DNA of 64,000 nucleotides. It comes from Lentisphaeria bacterium. Lineage in GTDB: Bacteria; Verrucomicrobiota; Lentisphaeria; Oligosphaerales; Oligosphaeraceae. Shown in pieces: positions 24,351 to 33,864 of the stretch. Position numbers and translations under genes: made by a program. Position 1 is the stretch's first letter. Each line of letters starts with the position of its first letter. Below the pieces are notes generated by a model that saw only the letters and a list, made by a program, of their open reading frames with translations, was not told the DNA's origin and did not search any database. The stretch covers positions 1 to 64,000 of the forward strand of contig JAKSPB010000008.1 of NCBI GenBank assembly GCA_024405215.1, written 5' to 3'.

Positions 24351-25712
24351 ATGATTTCAGAAAAGTTCAGTCCCGAGAAGGTCGAGGTCTTTGAGCGGAT
24401 GCCGGTCCATCGTGCCGTGGTTGTGCAGGTGCTGCCGGCAGTGCTTTCGCAGATGGTCACCTTGATCTACAATCTGGCGGACACCTATTTCGTGGGAAAA
24501 CTGAACATTCCTGCGCAGTCGGCAGCAGTAAGCGTCGCCCTGCCGCTTTTTCTGCTTCTTACCGCCATCTCCAATCTCTTCGGCATCGGCGGTGCCAGTG
24601 CGTTGTCGCAGAGTCTGGGAAAACGCGACTTCCTAAGCGCGGGACAGATTGCCGCGGTTGCCTTCTGCTGGGGAGCGGCGGGTGCCGTGGACCTCGCATT
24701 CGCTCTGTGGGCCGTGATTACGCCGGTCCTCCATCTTGTCGGCGCTTCTGCGGATACTTTCGAACCTGCCAAGGATTATCTTTTCTGGACAGTTCTGCTG
24801 GGTGGCGCCCCGACGGTGCTGAATATGCTTCTGGCGAACATTGTGCGCGCGGAGGGAGCCTCCGGCGTGGCTGCAGTCGGAGTGTCCGTAGGCGGCATTC
24901 TCAATTTCTTCCTGGATCCCTTCTTCATTCTTCCGCAGTTCCTGGGCATGGGGGCGGCAGGCGCAGGATTGGCGACGGCGCTTTCCAATCTGCTGGGAAC
25001 GCTTTTCTTCGTGGGATATGTCTTCTGCAGCAAAAAGACGACGCTATCCTTGGCGCCTGTGGCTTTGCGCTGGACAGGAAAGCATATCGGGCAGATTCTG
25101 AAGGTCGGCGTATCATCCTCCGTGCAGTTTGTTCTGACGGTTGTCTCTGCCGCCGCGACGATGAAGTTCATCTCCCTGGACAGCACGGAGGCGGTTGCGG
25201 CTTATGGCATCCAGAAGAAACTGGATCAGCTACCGCTGTATTTCTCCCTGGGCATCGCCAGCGGGCTTCTGCCGCTGTTGGCGTATAACTATGCTTCGGG
25301 CAACCAGAAGCGTAGGGAGGCTGCGTTCCGCTTCGGCGTAGGCATGGCGGTGTGCTTTGCCTTGTTGTCGTTGGCGCTCTTCGAATGGAAGGCGTCGGAA
25401 TTGACGAGGCTGTTCATTGACGATGCCAAGACGGTGGCGCTGGGGGCGACCTTCTTGCGAATCCAGATTCTGGCGCAGCCGCTGGTGGCGATAAACTATC
25501 CTTTGATTGTGCAGTTCCAGGCCATGGGAAAGGCGCGGCCCGCACTCGTGTGTTCGCTTATCCGCAAAGGCATTCTGGATTTGCCGCTGCTGTGGATTCT
25601 CAATTGCCTGTGGCCGCTATATGGGTGCATCTGGGTGCAGCCCGTGGTGGACTGCATCGCGCTTTTCTGCTGCCTGGCAATCTACCGGCAGACGATGCGC
25701 TACGGGGAATAG
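24351..25712 (+). CDS. MATE family efflux transporter
   Basis: 453 residues, about 12 hydrophobic segments, starting after a short cytoplasmic tail with VVVQVLPAVLSQMVTLIYNLADTYFVGKL, the typical MatE first helix and loop (split here: LPAVLSQMVTLIYN, then LADTYFVG). The second half repeats the fold (ILKVGVSSSVQFVLTVVSAAA). These inner-membrane proteins export drugs or metabolites using a Na+ or H+ gradient. It stands alone after the fba terminator; the substrate is unknown. Confidence 0.88.
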   Translation: MISEKFSPEKVEVFERMPVHRAVVVQVLPAVLSQMVTLIYNLADTYFVGKLNIPAQSAAVSVALPLFLLLTAISNLFGIGGASALSQSLGKRDFLSAGQIAAVAFCWGAAGAVDLAFALWAVITPVLHLVGASADTFEPAKDYLFWTVLLGGAPTVLNMLLANIVRAEGASGVAAVGVSVGGILNFFLDPFFILPQFLGMGAAGAGLATALSNLLGTLFFVGYVFCSKKTTLSLAPVALRWTGKHIGQILKVGVSSSVQFVLTVVSAAATMKFISLDSTEAVAAYGIQKKLDQLPLYFSLGIASGLLPLLAYNYASGNQKRREAAFRFGVGMAVCFALLSLALFEWKASELTRLFIDDAKTVALGATFLRIQILAQPLVAINYPLIVQFQAMGKARPALVCSLIRKGILDLPLLWILNCLWPLYGCIWVQPVVDCIALFCCLAIYRQTMRYGE

Positions 25713-25855
25713 GCATTGGGGGAAGCATGTTCTTTTGACATTTTTCGAGGCCTTTTAGCGCAAATGCGACCAAGCATAGTGACTATATGCGGAAGCACTT
25801 GCGCAAAAATGTCCAGACATGGTGCGAAAAGGAAGGGGAGTTATGGGACACCATC

Positions 25856-28800
25856 CTAGGGGAGCATCTTCTGAAGATTGACGCTCTTCGATGGCGTCGG
25901 CAGTTGGAAGTCCCGGATGGGCAGGTCGGTGGCTTCCCCGATGGCATCTGCTTGTTCCCGGAAGAAATTCTCCCAGGTGCCGAAGCGGGTGACCAGTTCC
26001 GCGCCGGCGAAGGGCTGCGCACCGAAGAAGAGGACACTCCCCTGGCCGATGTTGCGACGGATGGCTGCGGGAGAACCGTCCTCATAGGTCATGATGACCT
26101 GGTCGGTCGGCGCAGGCTGCAGTTGATAGGTCTCGTAGCGGGATCCAGCCAATGCGGGGGCGTTGGCGATTTTGGCGAGGGGTAGCATGCTGCCATTCCA
26201 GCGCAGGGAGGTGTTGGCTTCGGTCTTGACAGGCAGATCGGCGGCCTGTCCGGTCATGAGCGCCCGGTTGCCATTGAGGGTTCCGTCGATGTTCCAGCGG
26301 AGGAATCTGGGATCGAAGGCCACCAGGGTTCCGCCCTGGGCGACCCACTGAACCAGTTTCTCCGCGTTTTCCGGCGTGGTGTAGCTCAGGCGGGGGATGT
26401 AGAGCAGGCGGTAGCCCGCCAGATTCACATCGCCTTTGGCAAGCGTGGAGTCGGAGATGAATCGGAAGTTGCTGCCGATGGTTTCCGCCAGCATGGCATA
26501 AAGGCTGTACGCGGCGTGGGTGGCACTGTCCGAGGTGGCCCATTGATCGAAGTTGGAATACCAGACCAGGGTCTTGGTCTCCGTGGGAAGCTGGACGCGG
26601 TCCATGCTGCGGATCATGGCTGAGAGCTCCAGCATGGCGGCATATTCCGGGAAGATTTCGTGGACGGCGGAACGGCAGTACCACATGAATTTGACGGCGC
26701 CGTTTTTCAACGCCTGGCTGCACCATTCGCCCATGGCTGCGGCATCTCCGTAGCCGCCATGGTAGATGAAGCACTGTGGCATGACCAGAATTTGAGCGGA
26801 GGGGACCAGGTCGCGCAGGACACGGGTGGAGTATCCCACATGGTACAACGCGCGCTGCATTCCGTAGGAGGCGTTGGTGCTGGTGGGATAGGGATCGCAG
26901 GCGGCCATTTCCGCCGGGCCGTTCAGATTCGCCACGTCCAGGGTGCTCTGCCCCGCTGTGTTGTTGTCATTGAGGAAAAGCATGGGCACTCCGGGCAGGA
27001 GTTCTTTCGCCGCCTCTTGGAAGCGTTTCGTGTTTTCCAGAAGCTCATGGTTCCACCAGCGGAAGAAGGCGATGCGACAGAAGGGCTTCTCCTGCGCCGA
27101 CACGTTTTCCAGGAAGGGATTGCCGAACTTGCCGAAGCCATACTCCGCCTTGACTTTTTCGGAGTTCTCCAGGATGGCTTCCAGGTTCTCCGGATTGTAG
27201 ACGGGGTTGTAGCATTGTTCTGGGGAGTTGGTGGGCTCGTCCTGTCCCTGGATGAACTGGACGGAGCGGGCCATGAAGTCGAAGTAGGAGCGTTTCCGTT
27301 GGCTACGGATATGCTCCAGGATGGCTTCCACGTAGCAGGGGTCCACGGCGTCGCAGGTGAAGTCGGTGCGTTTGTCGATGAACTTCGCGCCTTTGCGGCG
27401 AGCCGCCCGCCCGCAGTCGCTGTTGACGATGAAGAAGGGGAATTTCAGCCCTGTGCGCTCGAAGCGCTCCGTCATGCGCGTGAGACCGTAGTTCTGCACC
27501 CATGGCCAGGAGGGGCCGCCGATGCCGGTCGCCGCCCATGCGCGAAGAAGCTCGTTCTGCCAGCGGTTGAAGTCCTCGTCGCTGACTTTCTCCATGGTGC
27601 TTTGAGGAAAGTCGCTGCGGTTGATTCCCTGCGACCAGATGGCGAACTCATAGCCTCCGGGGACGCCTTTTTCCAGAAGTTCCTTGAAACGGGGCGCGGA
27701 ACGCGGAATGACGTAGGTCAGTTTTTCCATGCAGCGGCTTCGGGTCAACGTAAGTTTTCGGTCATCCAGGGTGAGAACGCTGAATTTGCCCACGTCGAGC
27801 CGGGTTCCCTCGTATGCGTTCCCGTTGGAGTATTCCTTGTTGTTGGAGAAGTCGCCGCAGACCTGGAAGGCCAGGGTGGTTTTCCGGCTTGGCTCCATAC
27901 CCAGCGTGGTCCAGGGAAGAAAGAACCGCGTCTCGAAACCATGCTCCAGAATCCTGCCCTGAGCCTGCCATTCGCCATCCCAGGCGACATCGGTCTGCCA
28001 GGGATCTCCGGGGATTTTCTGGGAGAGGACGCCTTCGAATTTGGCGCCTAGGGCATTGGTGATGAAGTGCCAGCCGACGCCGTGTGCCTCGTCGAATAGA
28101 ATCACCTCGTTGGCGTCGTCGTCCCATACATTGCCATCATGCTCCTGGATGTTTCTACGGATGTTCTGTGGATCGATGTAGTTTCGGAAGAGGAGATACA
28201 GCCCTTGGCTGTCGGCTGCGGCCTGGAGATAGACGGGGCAGGATGCGTCTTCGGTTCCCGCGAAGAATCCCATGAGAGCGGCGTTGGGATTCCAGCATGG
28301 CGCGGCTGCGTCGGCATGGAAGTCCACAGTTTGGCCTACCGGGATTTCTACAATGTCCGCGGAGTAGGCGATGGTGAGGTTGTCCAGCAGAATCGCGCTG
28401 TCTAGTCCTGACACATTGAAAGTGTATTGGCAGACATCGGCGCCTTCGGGGACGCTGATGATGCGGTGGAAGGTCCTCCATTCCTGGCTGTGGGGGATTT
28501 TGAGATTTGCCTTTCCGGCGGAGCCGTTTCCTTTTCCAGGCAGATTGAAATTCAACTGGATGTCTGCCGCCGCATCGCCTGCAAAGCGGTAGTCGAAATC
28601 CAGGGCGATGGTTCCCGGCGCCGGTCTGTCCAGCCGCATGCTGCCATAGGCGGTTACGCTTCCCTTGGAGGGAGCGATGCGCAGGGCCTTTCCGGTGCCG
28701 CCGCCGTTCTCCGTCAGCGTCATGTCGTCCTGCTGCGTCGTCGGCCATGCCTTCAGGCCGACGCGCGTCTCGAAATCGAAACGGTCGGCGCACTTTAGCT

Positions 28801-28882
28801 TGGGAAAGGCGTCCGTGTCTGCGGAGAAAGCGCACCAGGCAGCCAAAAGAAGCGTGGCGAAAACGAAGATGGCGTGTCTCAT
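25856..28882 (-). CDS. Very large secreted glycoside hydrolase with carbohydrate-binding domains
   Basis: 1008 residues. The signal peptide is MRHAIFVFATLLLAAWCAFSA. Residues about 25-170 look like a jelly-roll sugar-binding domain, and about 180-370 resemble a CBM9/DOMON-like domain (DANEVILFDEAHGVGWHFI, FETRFFLPWTTLG). A TIM-barrel-like part follows (SYFDFMARSVQFIQGQDEPTN with a possible catalytic acid; YCRSAVHEIFPEY). The C-terminal part resembles the GH42 trimerisation fold (LAGYRLLYIPRLSYTTPENA, then EKLVQWVAQGGTLVAFDP). Probably an outer-surface beta-glycosidase. It follows a prepilin-type gene on the same strand, with a terminator between. Confidence 0.75.
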   Translation of the reverse strand: MRHAIFVFATLLLAAWCAFSADTDAFPKLKCADRFDFETRVGLKAWPTTQQDDMTLTENGGGTGKALRIAPSKGSVTAYGSMRLDRPAPGTIALDFDYRFAGDAAADIQLNFNLPGKGNGSAGKANLKIPHSQEWRTFHRIISVPEGADVCQYTFNVSGLDSAILLDNLTIAYSADIVEIPVGQTVDFHADAAAPCWNPNAALMGFFAGTEDASCPVYLQAAADSQGLYLLFRNYIDPQNIRRNIQEHDGNVWDDDANEVILFDEAHGVGWHFITNALGAKFEGVLSQKIPGDPWQTDVAWDGEWQAQGRILEHGFETRFFLPWTTLGMEPSRKTTLAFQVCGDFSNNKEYSNGNAYEGTRLDVGKFSVLTLDDRKLTLTRSRCMEKLTYVIPRSAPRFKELLEKGVPGGYEFAIWSQGINRSDFPQSTMEKVSDEDFNRWQNELLRAWAATGIGGPSWPWVQNYGLTRMTERFERTGLKFPFFIVNSDCGRAARRKGAKFIDKRTDFTCDAVDPCYVEAILEHIRSQRKRSYFDFMARSVQFIQGQDEPTNSPEQCYNPVYNPENLEAILENSEKVKAEYGFGKFGNPFLENVSAQEKPFCRIAFFRWWNHELLENTKRFQEAAKELLPGVPMLFLNDNNTAGQSTLDVANLNGPAEMAACDPYPTSTNASYGMQRALYHVGYSTRVLRDLVPSAQILVMPQCFIYHGGYGDAAAMGEWCSQALKNGAVKFMWYCRSAVHEIFPEYAAMLELSAMIRSMDRVQLPTETKTLVWYSNFDQWATSDSATHAAYSLYAMLAETIGSNFRFISDSTLAKGDVNLAGYRLLYIPRLSYTTPENAEKLVQWVAQGGTLVAFDPRFLRWNIDGTLNGNRALMTGQAADLPVKTEANTSLRWNGSMLPLAKIANAPALAGSRYETYQLQPAPTDQVIMTYEDGSPAAIRRNIGQGSVLFFGAQPFAGAELVTRFGTWENFFREQADAIGEATDLPIRDFQLPTPSKSVNLQKMLP

Positions 28883-28911
28883 GGAAAGAAGAGGGGCGAA
28901 AAACGGGTGGT

Positions 28912-28955
28912 GATGAAAAGAAAAACCACGAACGGTGGGGAGGCATTCGTGGTTT
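28912..28955 (-). terminator. Rho-independent terminator after the prepilin-like gene
   Basis: The arms AAACCACGAA (28923-28932) and TTCGTGGTTT (28946-28955) pair perfectly. On the minus strand the hairpin is followed by a T-rich run. It lies 24 bases past the stop codon at 28979 and before the start of the large hydrolase at 28882. Confidence 0.8.
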
Positions 28956-28978
28956 CAAACGAAGATGGCAAGGCTTGT

Positions 28979-29782
28979 CTAGCGCATTTCCACAGGGAGA
29001 ATGTGCTTCTTGGGCAGATACCATCCGTATTTGGAGGCGTCGTTCCAGTTCATGATGGGACGGGCGGTGAAGACGTTGCCTTCCAGGGAGACGACGTTGA
29101 TGGGACCATCGTGGCGGGAACCATCGCTGATCTTGCCGTTGGTGGAGGAGTCCTGATACCAGCAGTTCGCCCAGTTCACCTTGCCTTCGGTGTTGTCATT
29201 GCAGTTGTCGGTGAAGAGCCAGGTGTCGCTCAGGCTGGCGCAGCGGTCGGTGTTGTAGTTGGTGCCCAGGCTGGACTGGGACAACTGCGAGGAGACGGAG
29301 TTGAGAGTGTGATAGGGCTTGAACATGTCCTGGTCGTTGCGGGAGTAGTAGGTGTTGTGGACATAGGAGAAGTGCATGGACCAGTATTCGTGGCCGCTGC
29401 CGATGGAGGCGGCGGGGCAGACGAAGACCTTCGAGCCGTGTTCCAGGAAGGCGTTCCAGTCGGAGTAGGCGCTGGTGTAGGTCTTGGGGCAGGAGAAACC
29501 AAGGTAGTTCTGCAGCAGGTAGGGAAGAAGGTCGCCGCCGGTATTGTTGGAGACGTTGTAGTTGGTGTTGTGGGGCAGGATGTAGTCCTCGTTGTCCATG
29601 CTGTACATGTTCGCCCCCAGGCCCAGCTGGCGCAGATTGCTGACGCAGGAGATGGCACGTGCCTTGGCCCGTGCCTTGGACAATGCGGGCAGAAGCATGC
29701 TGGCCAAAATGGCGATGATGGCGATGACGACTAGTAACTCGATGAGAGTGAAGTTTTTACTCCTTTGGCGGTGAAGACTCAG
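28979..29782 (-). CDS. Prepilin-type protein lacking a normal start codon
   Basis: The coding part is clear: [23 protein letters not shown], then [17 protein letters not shown] and a globular domain to the stop at 28979. No ATG, GTG or TTG lies in frame near the leader. A strong AAAGGAG (29760-29766) sits directly against the leader codons, as if about nine bases holding the ATG had been lost compared with the homologue at 12984-13835. The only alternative close by is CTG at 29780-29782, which overlaps the regulator's stop (CTGA) and would give the leader [10 protein letters not shown]. The rest of the frame is undamaged, so either CTG is used or the loss is recent. Confidence 0.65.
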   Translation of the reverse strand: MSLHRQRSKNFTLIELLVVIAIIAILASMLLPALSKARAKARAISCVSNLRQLGLGANMYSMDNEDYILPHNTNYNVSNNTGGDLLPYLLQNYLGFSCPKTYTSAYSDWNAFLEHGSKVFVCPAASIGSGHEYWSMHFSYVHNTYYSRNDQDMFKPYHTLNSVSSQLSQSSLGTNYNTDRCASLSDTWLFTDNCNDNTEGKVNWANCWYQDSSTNGKISDGSRHDGPINVVSLEGNVFTARPIMNWNDASKYGWYLPKKHILPVEMR

Positions 29783-30837
29783 AAAGAAGGCGGTGTGGGA
29801 AGTTCGTCCAGAAGAGACACCTGGAAGTCCAGATATCGGTGGATGGGTTTGGATGGTCTGGCCAGCATGATTTCCAGAAGTGCCTGCAGGGCCTTCTGGT
29901 TCACTTCGAGGGAGGCGGTGTGCTGGAAGAAGAAAAGATTGGCGGGGCGGGGCAGAGCAGGTGCGGGCAGATAGTACGAGACGAGTACAGGAATGCCATT
30001 GGCCGCGAGTCTGCGCATGATGTCGTAGTCCTCTGCGCGTTCGCCAAGGTAGCTGCTCCAGAAGATGACCAGCTGGGGACGAGGCCCATGTTCCAGAGTG
30101 GAAAGAAAGATCTGCCGGGCGGAGGCATCCGTGGGGGCGGCAGCCCGGGCCACGTGGTTGCAGGGCAGGTCCTCCAGCCCGAAATGCTTCACCAGGCGGT
30201 TCCATTCCTTCTGGATCAGCCGGTCATAGCCGTCCAGCGGCGAGAGGAAGAAGAAGGCGATGCGGCGGTAGCCGCAGGCGGTCACTTTAGTCAGAAGGTG
30301 ATCGATGCCGCGGAATGCGTTGGATTCCACGAAGTTCAGTCGCGGAAAGGCGGGCAGGCGGTTGCAGGAGAGGAAGGGAATCCGGTTCCTCTCTAGAAAA
30401 AGCGCGATTTCCAGGGAGAGAGAACTGGCCGTGAAAAGCACCCCGGAAAGCGTTCCCTGGAAAAACTGGGAGGGGTTCTTCAGACGGTTCTGCGGGGGAA
30501 GACCGAGCAAAACCGCTTCGTAGCCCTCTTGGGAGAGAATCTCCACGAGAGGTTGAAGGGACTGGGAGAGATTGATGCCTTCGCTGACACTTGTCGTCAC
30601 GATGGCCACCAGACCGCGCGTGTTCTCCCGGAGCGCTTGAAGCTGAAGACCGCCCTTGCCGTGGGAAATCAGAAGACCCTGCTGGACCAGCGGACGAATG
30701 GCGTTGGTCATGGTCTGGCGAGCGACGCCGAACTCCGACGCCAGCTGGAGCGTGGTGGGAAGTTTCTTCGCGTAGATTCCTTGACGGATGCGACGCTCCA
30801 ATTCGGCGGTGATGATGGAAAACTTGACAGAACTCAT
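29779..30837 (-). CDS. GntR-type/LacI-sensor transcriptional regulator
   Basis: 352 residues from ATG 30837; the frame is open upstream but has no better start. The GntR winged helix is at about 1-70 ([40 protein letters not shown]). The LacI-type ligand domain begins at [14 protein letters not shown], with [20 protein letters not shown] later. It overlaps or abuts the prepilin-like gene and is divergent from the cytosolic glycosidase at 31104, the likely targets of sugar-dependent control. Confidence 0.85.
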   Translation of the reverse strand: MSSVKFSIITAELERRIRQGIYAKKLPTTLQLASEFGVARQTMTNAIRPLVQQGLLISHGKGGLQLQALRENTRGLVAIVTTSVSEGINLSQSLQPLVEILSQEGYEAVLLGLPPQNRLKNPSQFFQGTLSGVLFTASSLSLEIALFLERNRIPFLSCNRLPAFPRLNFVESNAFRGIDHLLTKVTACGYRRIAFFFLSPLDGYDRLIQKEWNRLVKHFGLEDLPCNHVARAAAPTDASARQIFLSTLEHGPRPQLVIFWSSYLGERAEDYDIMRRLAANGIPVLVSYYLPAPALPRPANLFFFQHTASLEVNQKALQALLEIMLARPSKPIHRYLDFQVSLLDELPTPPSF

Positions 30838-31103
30838 CCTCTGGCTCCGTGAAGGCGGTCCTTTCGCGCCATGACTTTCGCGGTCGGAATGGCGTTGAGA
30901 AAATATACGTTGAAAAAAAGCTGTTTGCAAGTATAACATAGCGTAAATTAGAAACTTAACTTTTTGAACCTAGGATATAAATGAAAATCACGGAATTATG
31001 AAGACAAGAGAGGAAAGTCCGGGATCAAGTTGTTCTTCAAAAGGGTATATTACACTTTTTCAGAATTTACTCTTTTGCTTTTTCGTGATTTGTTTCACTT
31101 GCC

Positions 31104-33173
31104 ATGATTCGTTCGCAACGTTATCGAGCCACAAGCCAGTGGTTTACCTGGGAGGACCTGGATTTTCCGAATCCTGGCGTGGAGAGGCGCATTGCGGCCA
31201 ATGCCGCCGCCTCCTCCGTCGCCGGCGTGGAGTTCGTGGTCCTTTTCGGCTTTCATTTCCGCTGGGATTTCGTGAGCTGCTTTGATGTGGTCCACAAGCT
31301 TATTGCCTTCACGGTGGCGGAATATCATAAATATGGCATCAAGGTCATCGACCATCATTCCGCCGTTCTGACCTATCGTCCTCGAACCTGGGAGGATCGT
31401 GTGGCGAACTTCAGCAAGAATCACCATCACGTTCCCATGACTCCCGATCCAGGATTCATTGAGTGCCTTTCCTACGAGGGTAGCAGGCTGAACGACTGGC
31501 GGGAGATTCGTACGGACACGGGACGTCCTGTCTATCTGGAGGCCTATCATGCGGAGGTCTTCTGCACGCGCAACGAGCATTTCCGGAAGGCATATCTTTC
31601 CTACGTGAAGCGTCTTGTGGCAGAGACCGGCGTCGACGGCCTCATGTGTGACGATGTGGGGCATTACGGTCATTGGGGCAGCTGCGGCTGTCCGTTCTGC
31701 CGGGCGGAGTTCCGCAGGCGGAGTGGCGCGGAGCTTCCGCCTCCTGACGACTGGTCTTTCTGGGGCGACTACGGCAATCCGCTTTTCCGCTCCTGGGTTT
31801 GGCAGCGCCATCAGGACGGACGCGATTTCCTGGAGTGTGTCCGCCAGGCCTTGGGGCCGGACAAGCTTCTGACCAGTTGTTGTTCCTCTTCCATGGGCAA
31901 ATACAACGATCCCGGCGCCCTGGACATGGCGCATTGGAATGCGTCGCTGAATCTGGTCATGCTGGAGATGTGCGGCAGCGTCACAGGGGGCATGGAGGCC
32001 ATGGAGTCTCGGATTCCGGACATCCTGCTGAACCAGGGCATTGCGCAGCGCCGTGACTTGAGCTGCCTGGGGCTGGGCTACGCATACTATCCCGACGAGG
32101 GCTTCCTGGTCTGGAGTCTGAATCGATTCTTCAACAGCGACATCTGGATCTCCACCCATAAGACCCGTCTGGGGATTACTGTGGAGGAGCAACGGAAGAT
32201 GCCGGATGAACCGGAGATCGTTCGCGAGGCGTACTCTTTCGAGGCTTCTCATTCGGAGCTTTTTGCCTTGGAGGACACGGCGAAAGTGGCGGTCTACTAC
32301 TCTCCCGCCGCCCGCAGCTTTCAGGGCGACTCGCCGGAAGACTACAGCCTTCCCCTGAAAAACGTCATCGTGGCGCTTTTCCGTGCAGACATTCCCTGCA
32401 CGGTGACTACTGTAATTCCCGAAAGCTCCACGCCGAAGGTGCTCCTGCTCTCGGATTGCGATGTACTTTCCCGCGAGGAGCAAGCCGCGCTGGATCGCTA
32501 TCGCGCAGACGGCGGCGTGGTGGTTGCCCTGGGGATGCTGGGCAATTTGGACGAAAGCGGTGCGCCGTCCTCCACGCCGTATCTGGAACGTTACGGCATC
32601 CGCCAGAAGCCCATGCAGGTGCCGCGCGGCGTCTTGCCGAAAGAGCGCGCGAGTTTCTTCCAACCCTGGGGATGGACGCCGGAGCGCGACGAGCCCGGAC
32701 AGGTGGAGTTCTCCTGCGAAAATGGTCTGGAAAAGACGGATTTTCCAGAGTTCTTCCTGTTGGACAGGAATTTCTTCTGGACGCCGTGTCGGGCGCTGTG
32801 CATGGAGAAGCTTGCGTCCCTGATGCCGATGATTCGGAGTTTGGCGCCGCGCGACCTTGACGTGGAATGTCCAGATGAGGTCCGTTATCATGTCTATCGC
32901 GATGCCAAAGGAGCGTTTGTGGTGCACTTTCTGCCCACGGACATCTCCGCAGAGTATCATGAGACGCTTCGATTCCAGGGGAAAGGCGCGCCGATCGTGA
33001 GGAAACTGCGCTATAAGCCGCTGGCGGGAATCGTTCGGATCAAGGGAGTCTACGGCCAGGCGATGCTCTATTCCGCAGATCTGTCTGCGCCAAGAAAAGG
33101 TGTTGTACAGAAAGGCGAAACCTTCTTCAACCTGACTGGACTGAGCCGTTTTTTCACGATAAAACTGGCGTAA
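31104..33173 (+). CDS. Cytosolic glycoside hydrolase-like protein (GHL/alpha-fucosidase-like fold)
   Basis: 689 residues with no signal peptide and no clear ribosome site. It begins with a barrel strand (GVEFVVLFGFHFRWD), followed by YGIKVIDHHSAVLTY, VDGLMCDDVGHYGHWGSCGC with an Asp-Asp pair, and DMAHWNASLNLVMLEMCGS. The central part resembles hypothetical glycosyl hydrolase families related to GH29/GH42, with a Rossmann-like segment (PKVLLLSDCDVLSREEQAAL) and a C-terminal beta domain (VYRDAKGAFVVHFLPT). It faces the GntR-LacI regulator across a short intergenic region and probably works on oligosaccharides already imported. Confidence 0.65.
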   Translation: MIRSQRYRATSQWFTWEDLDFPNPGVERRIAANAAASSVAGVEFVVLFGFHFRWDFVSCFDVVHKLIAFTVAEYHKYGIKVIDHHSAVLTYRPRTWEDRVANFSKNHHHVPMTPDPGFIECLSYEGSRLNDWREIRTDTGRPVYLEAYHAEVFCTRNEHFRKAYLSYVKRLVAETGVDGLMCDDVGHYGHWGSCGCPFCRAEFRRRSGAELPPPDDWSFWGDYGNPLFRSWVWQRHQDGRDFLECVRQALGPDKLLTSCCSSSMGKYNDPGALDMAHWNASLNLVMLEMCGSVTGGMEAMESRIPDILLNQGIAQRRDLSCLGLGYAYYPDEGFLVWSLNRFFNSDIWISTHKTRLGITVEEQRKMPDEPEIVREAYSFEASHSELFALEDTAKVAVYYSPAARSFQGDSPEDYSLPLKNVIVALFRADIPCTVTTVIPESSTPKVLLLSDCDVLSREEQAALDRYRADGGVVVALGMLGNLDESGAPSSTPYLERYGIRQKPMQVPRGVLPKERASFFQPWGWTPERDEPGQVEFSCENGLEKTDFPEFFLLDRNFFWTPCRALCMEKLASLMPMIRSLAPRDLDVECPDEVRYHVYRDAKGAFVVHFLPTDISAEYHETLRFQGKGAPIVRKLRYKPLAGIVRIKGVYGQAMLYSADLSAPRKGVVQKGETFFNLTGLSRFFTIKLA

Positions 33174-33219
33174 CAGGACAGAGACTAAGACGAAAACCAG
33201 CAGCAGAAAATTGCAGAAG

Positions 33220-33774
33220 ATGACCGATTTGATGGAAAAGACTTTGGATGCGACGACGATCTACGATGGTCGCATCGTCCGACTGGAAGTGCTGAACGTG
33301 GAGCTGCCCGACGGGCGCAAGGTGCGCCGCGAGGTGGCTCGCCATTGCCAGGCGGTGGCGATTTTGGCGCGTCGTCCCGACGGGAAGTTCATCTTTGTGC
33401 GGCAGTATCGGAAGCCCATCGATGCGGCGATTCTGGAGATCATCGCGGGGTGCATGGAGGCCGGCGAGGAGCCAGAGGTCTCCGCCCGTCGTGAAGTGGC
33501 GGAGGAGACGGGATACGATGTGGTCAAGATGAAGAAGTTGACCAGCATTGTCAGCTCTCCTGGCTTCTGCGACGAAATCCTGCACCTCTTCTATGCGGAG
33601 CTGACGCCTCGGGCGCACGCGCAGGATCAGGATCCGGACGAGAATGTCTATGCGGTCGAGTTCACCGAAGAGGAGATCACGCAGCTGATACTCGGCGGCG
33701 AGATTTCCGACGCAAAGACCATCGCCGCCTGGGGATATTATCAGCTGGCGAGGCAGAATCGTCTATTGGAGTAA
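33220..33774 (+). CDS. ADP-ribose pyrophosphatase-type Nudix hydrolase
   Basis: 184 residues from ATG 33220. The Nudix box is perfect (GCMEAGEEPEVSARREVAEE, then TGY). VRQYRKPIDAAILEIIAG before the box and SSPGFCDEILHLFYAEL after it are signatures of the NudF/ADP-ribose pyrophosphatase group, which hydrolyses ADP-ribose to AMP and ribose-5-phosphate. It follows the cytosolic glycosidase by 46 bases on the same strand. Confidence 0.88.
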   Translation: MTDLMEKTLDATTIYDGRIVRLEVLNVELPDGRKVRREVARHCQAVAILARRPDGKFIFVRQYRKPIDAAILEIIAGCMEAGEEPEVSARREVAEETGYDVVKMKKLTSIVSSPGFCDEILHLFYAELTPRAHAQDQDPDENVYAVEFTEEEITQLILGGEISDAKTIAAWGYYQLARQNRLLE

Positions 33775-33806
33775 TTCTTTGTCTGCGTGTTCGGGCTTGG
33801 CAATTT

Positions 33807-33841
33807 CCCGAGGCTTGCGCCTTGGGCACAGGACAAGGCCG
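33807..33841 (+). repeat. GTCCTGTGC-headed hairpin repeat, copy 3
   Basis: CCGAGG-CTTGCG-CCTTGG followed by GCACAGGACAAGGCCG, almost identical to 2633-2667. It lies in the short interval between two convergent genes (33774 and 33865). Confidence 0.7.
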
Positions 33842-33864
33842 TGTCGTGGAAGTATATCGTTTCT

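Noticed and set aside
31095-32960. Minus-strand frame of 621 codons over the cytosolic glycosidase
   Set aside because: A shadow; the opposite strand has barrel motifs and a matching regulator nearby.
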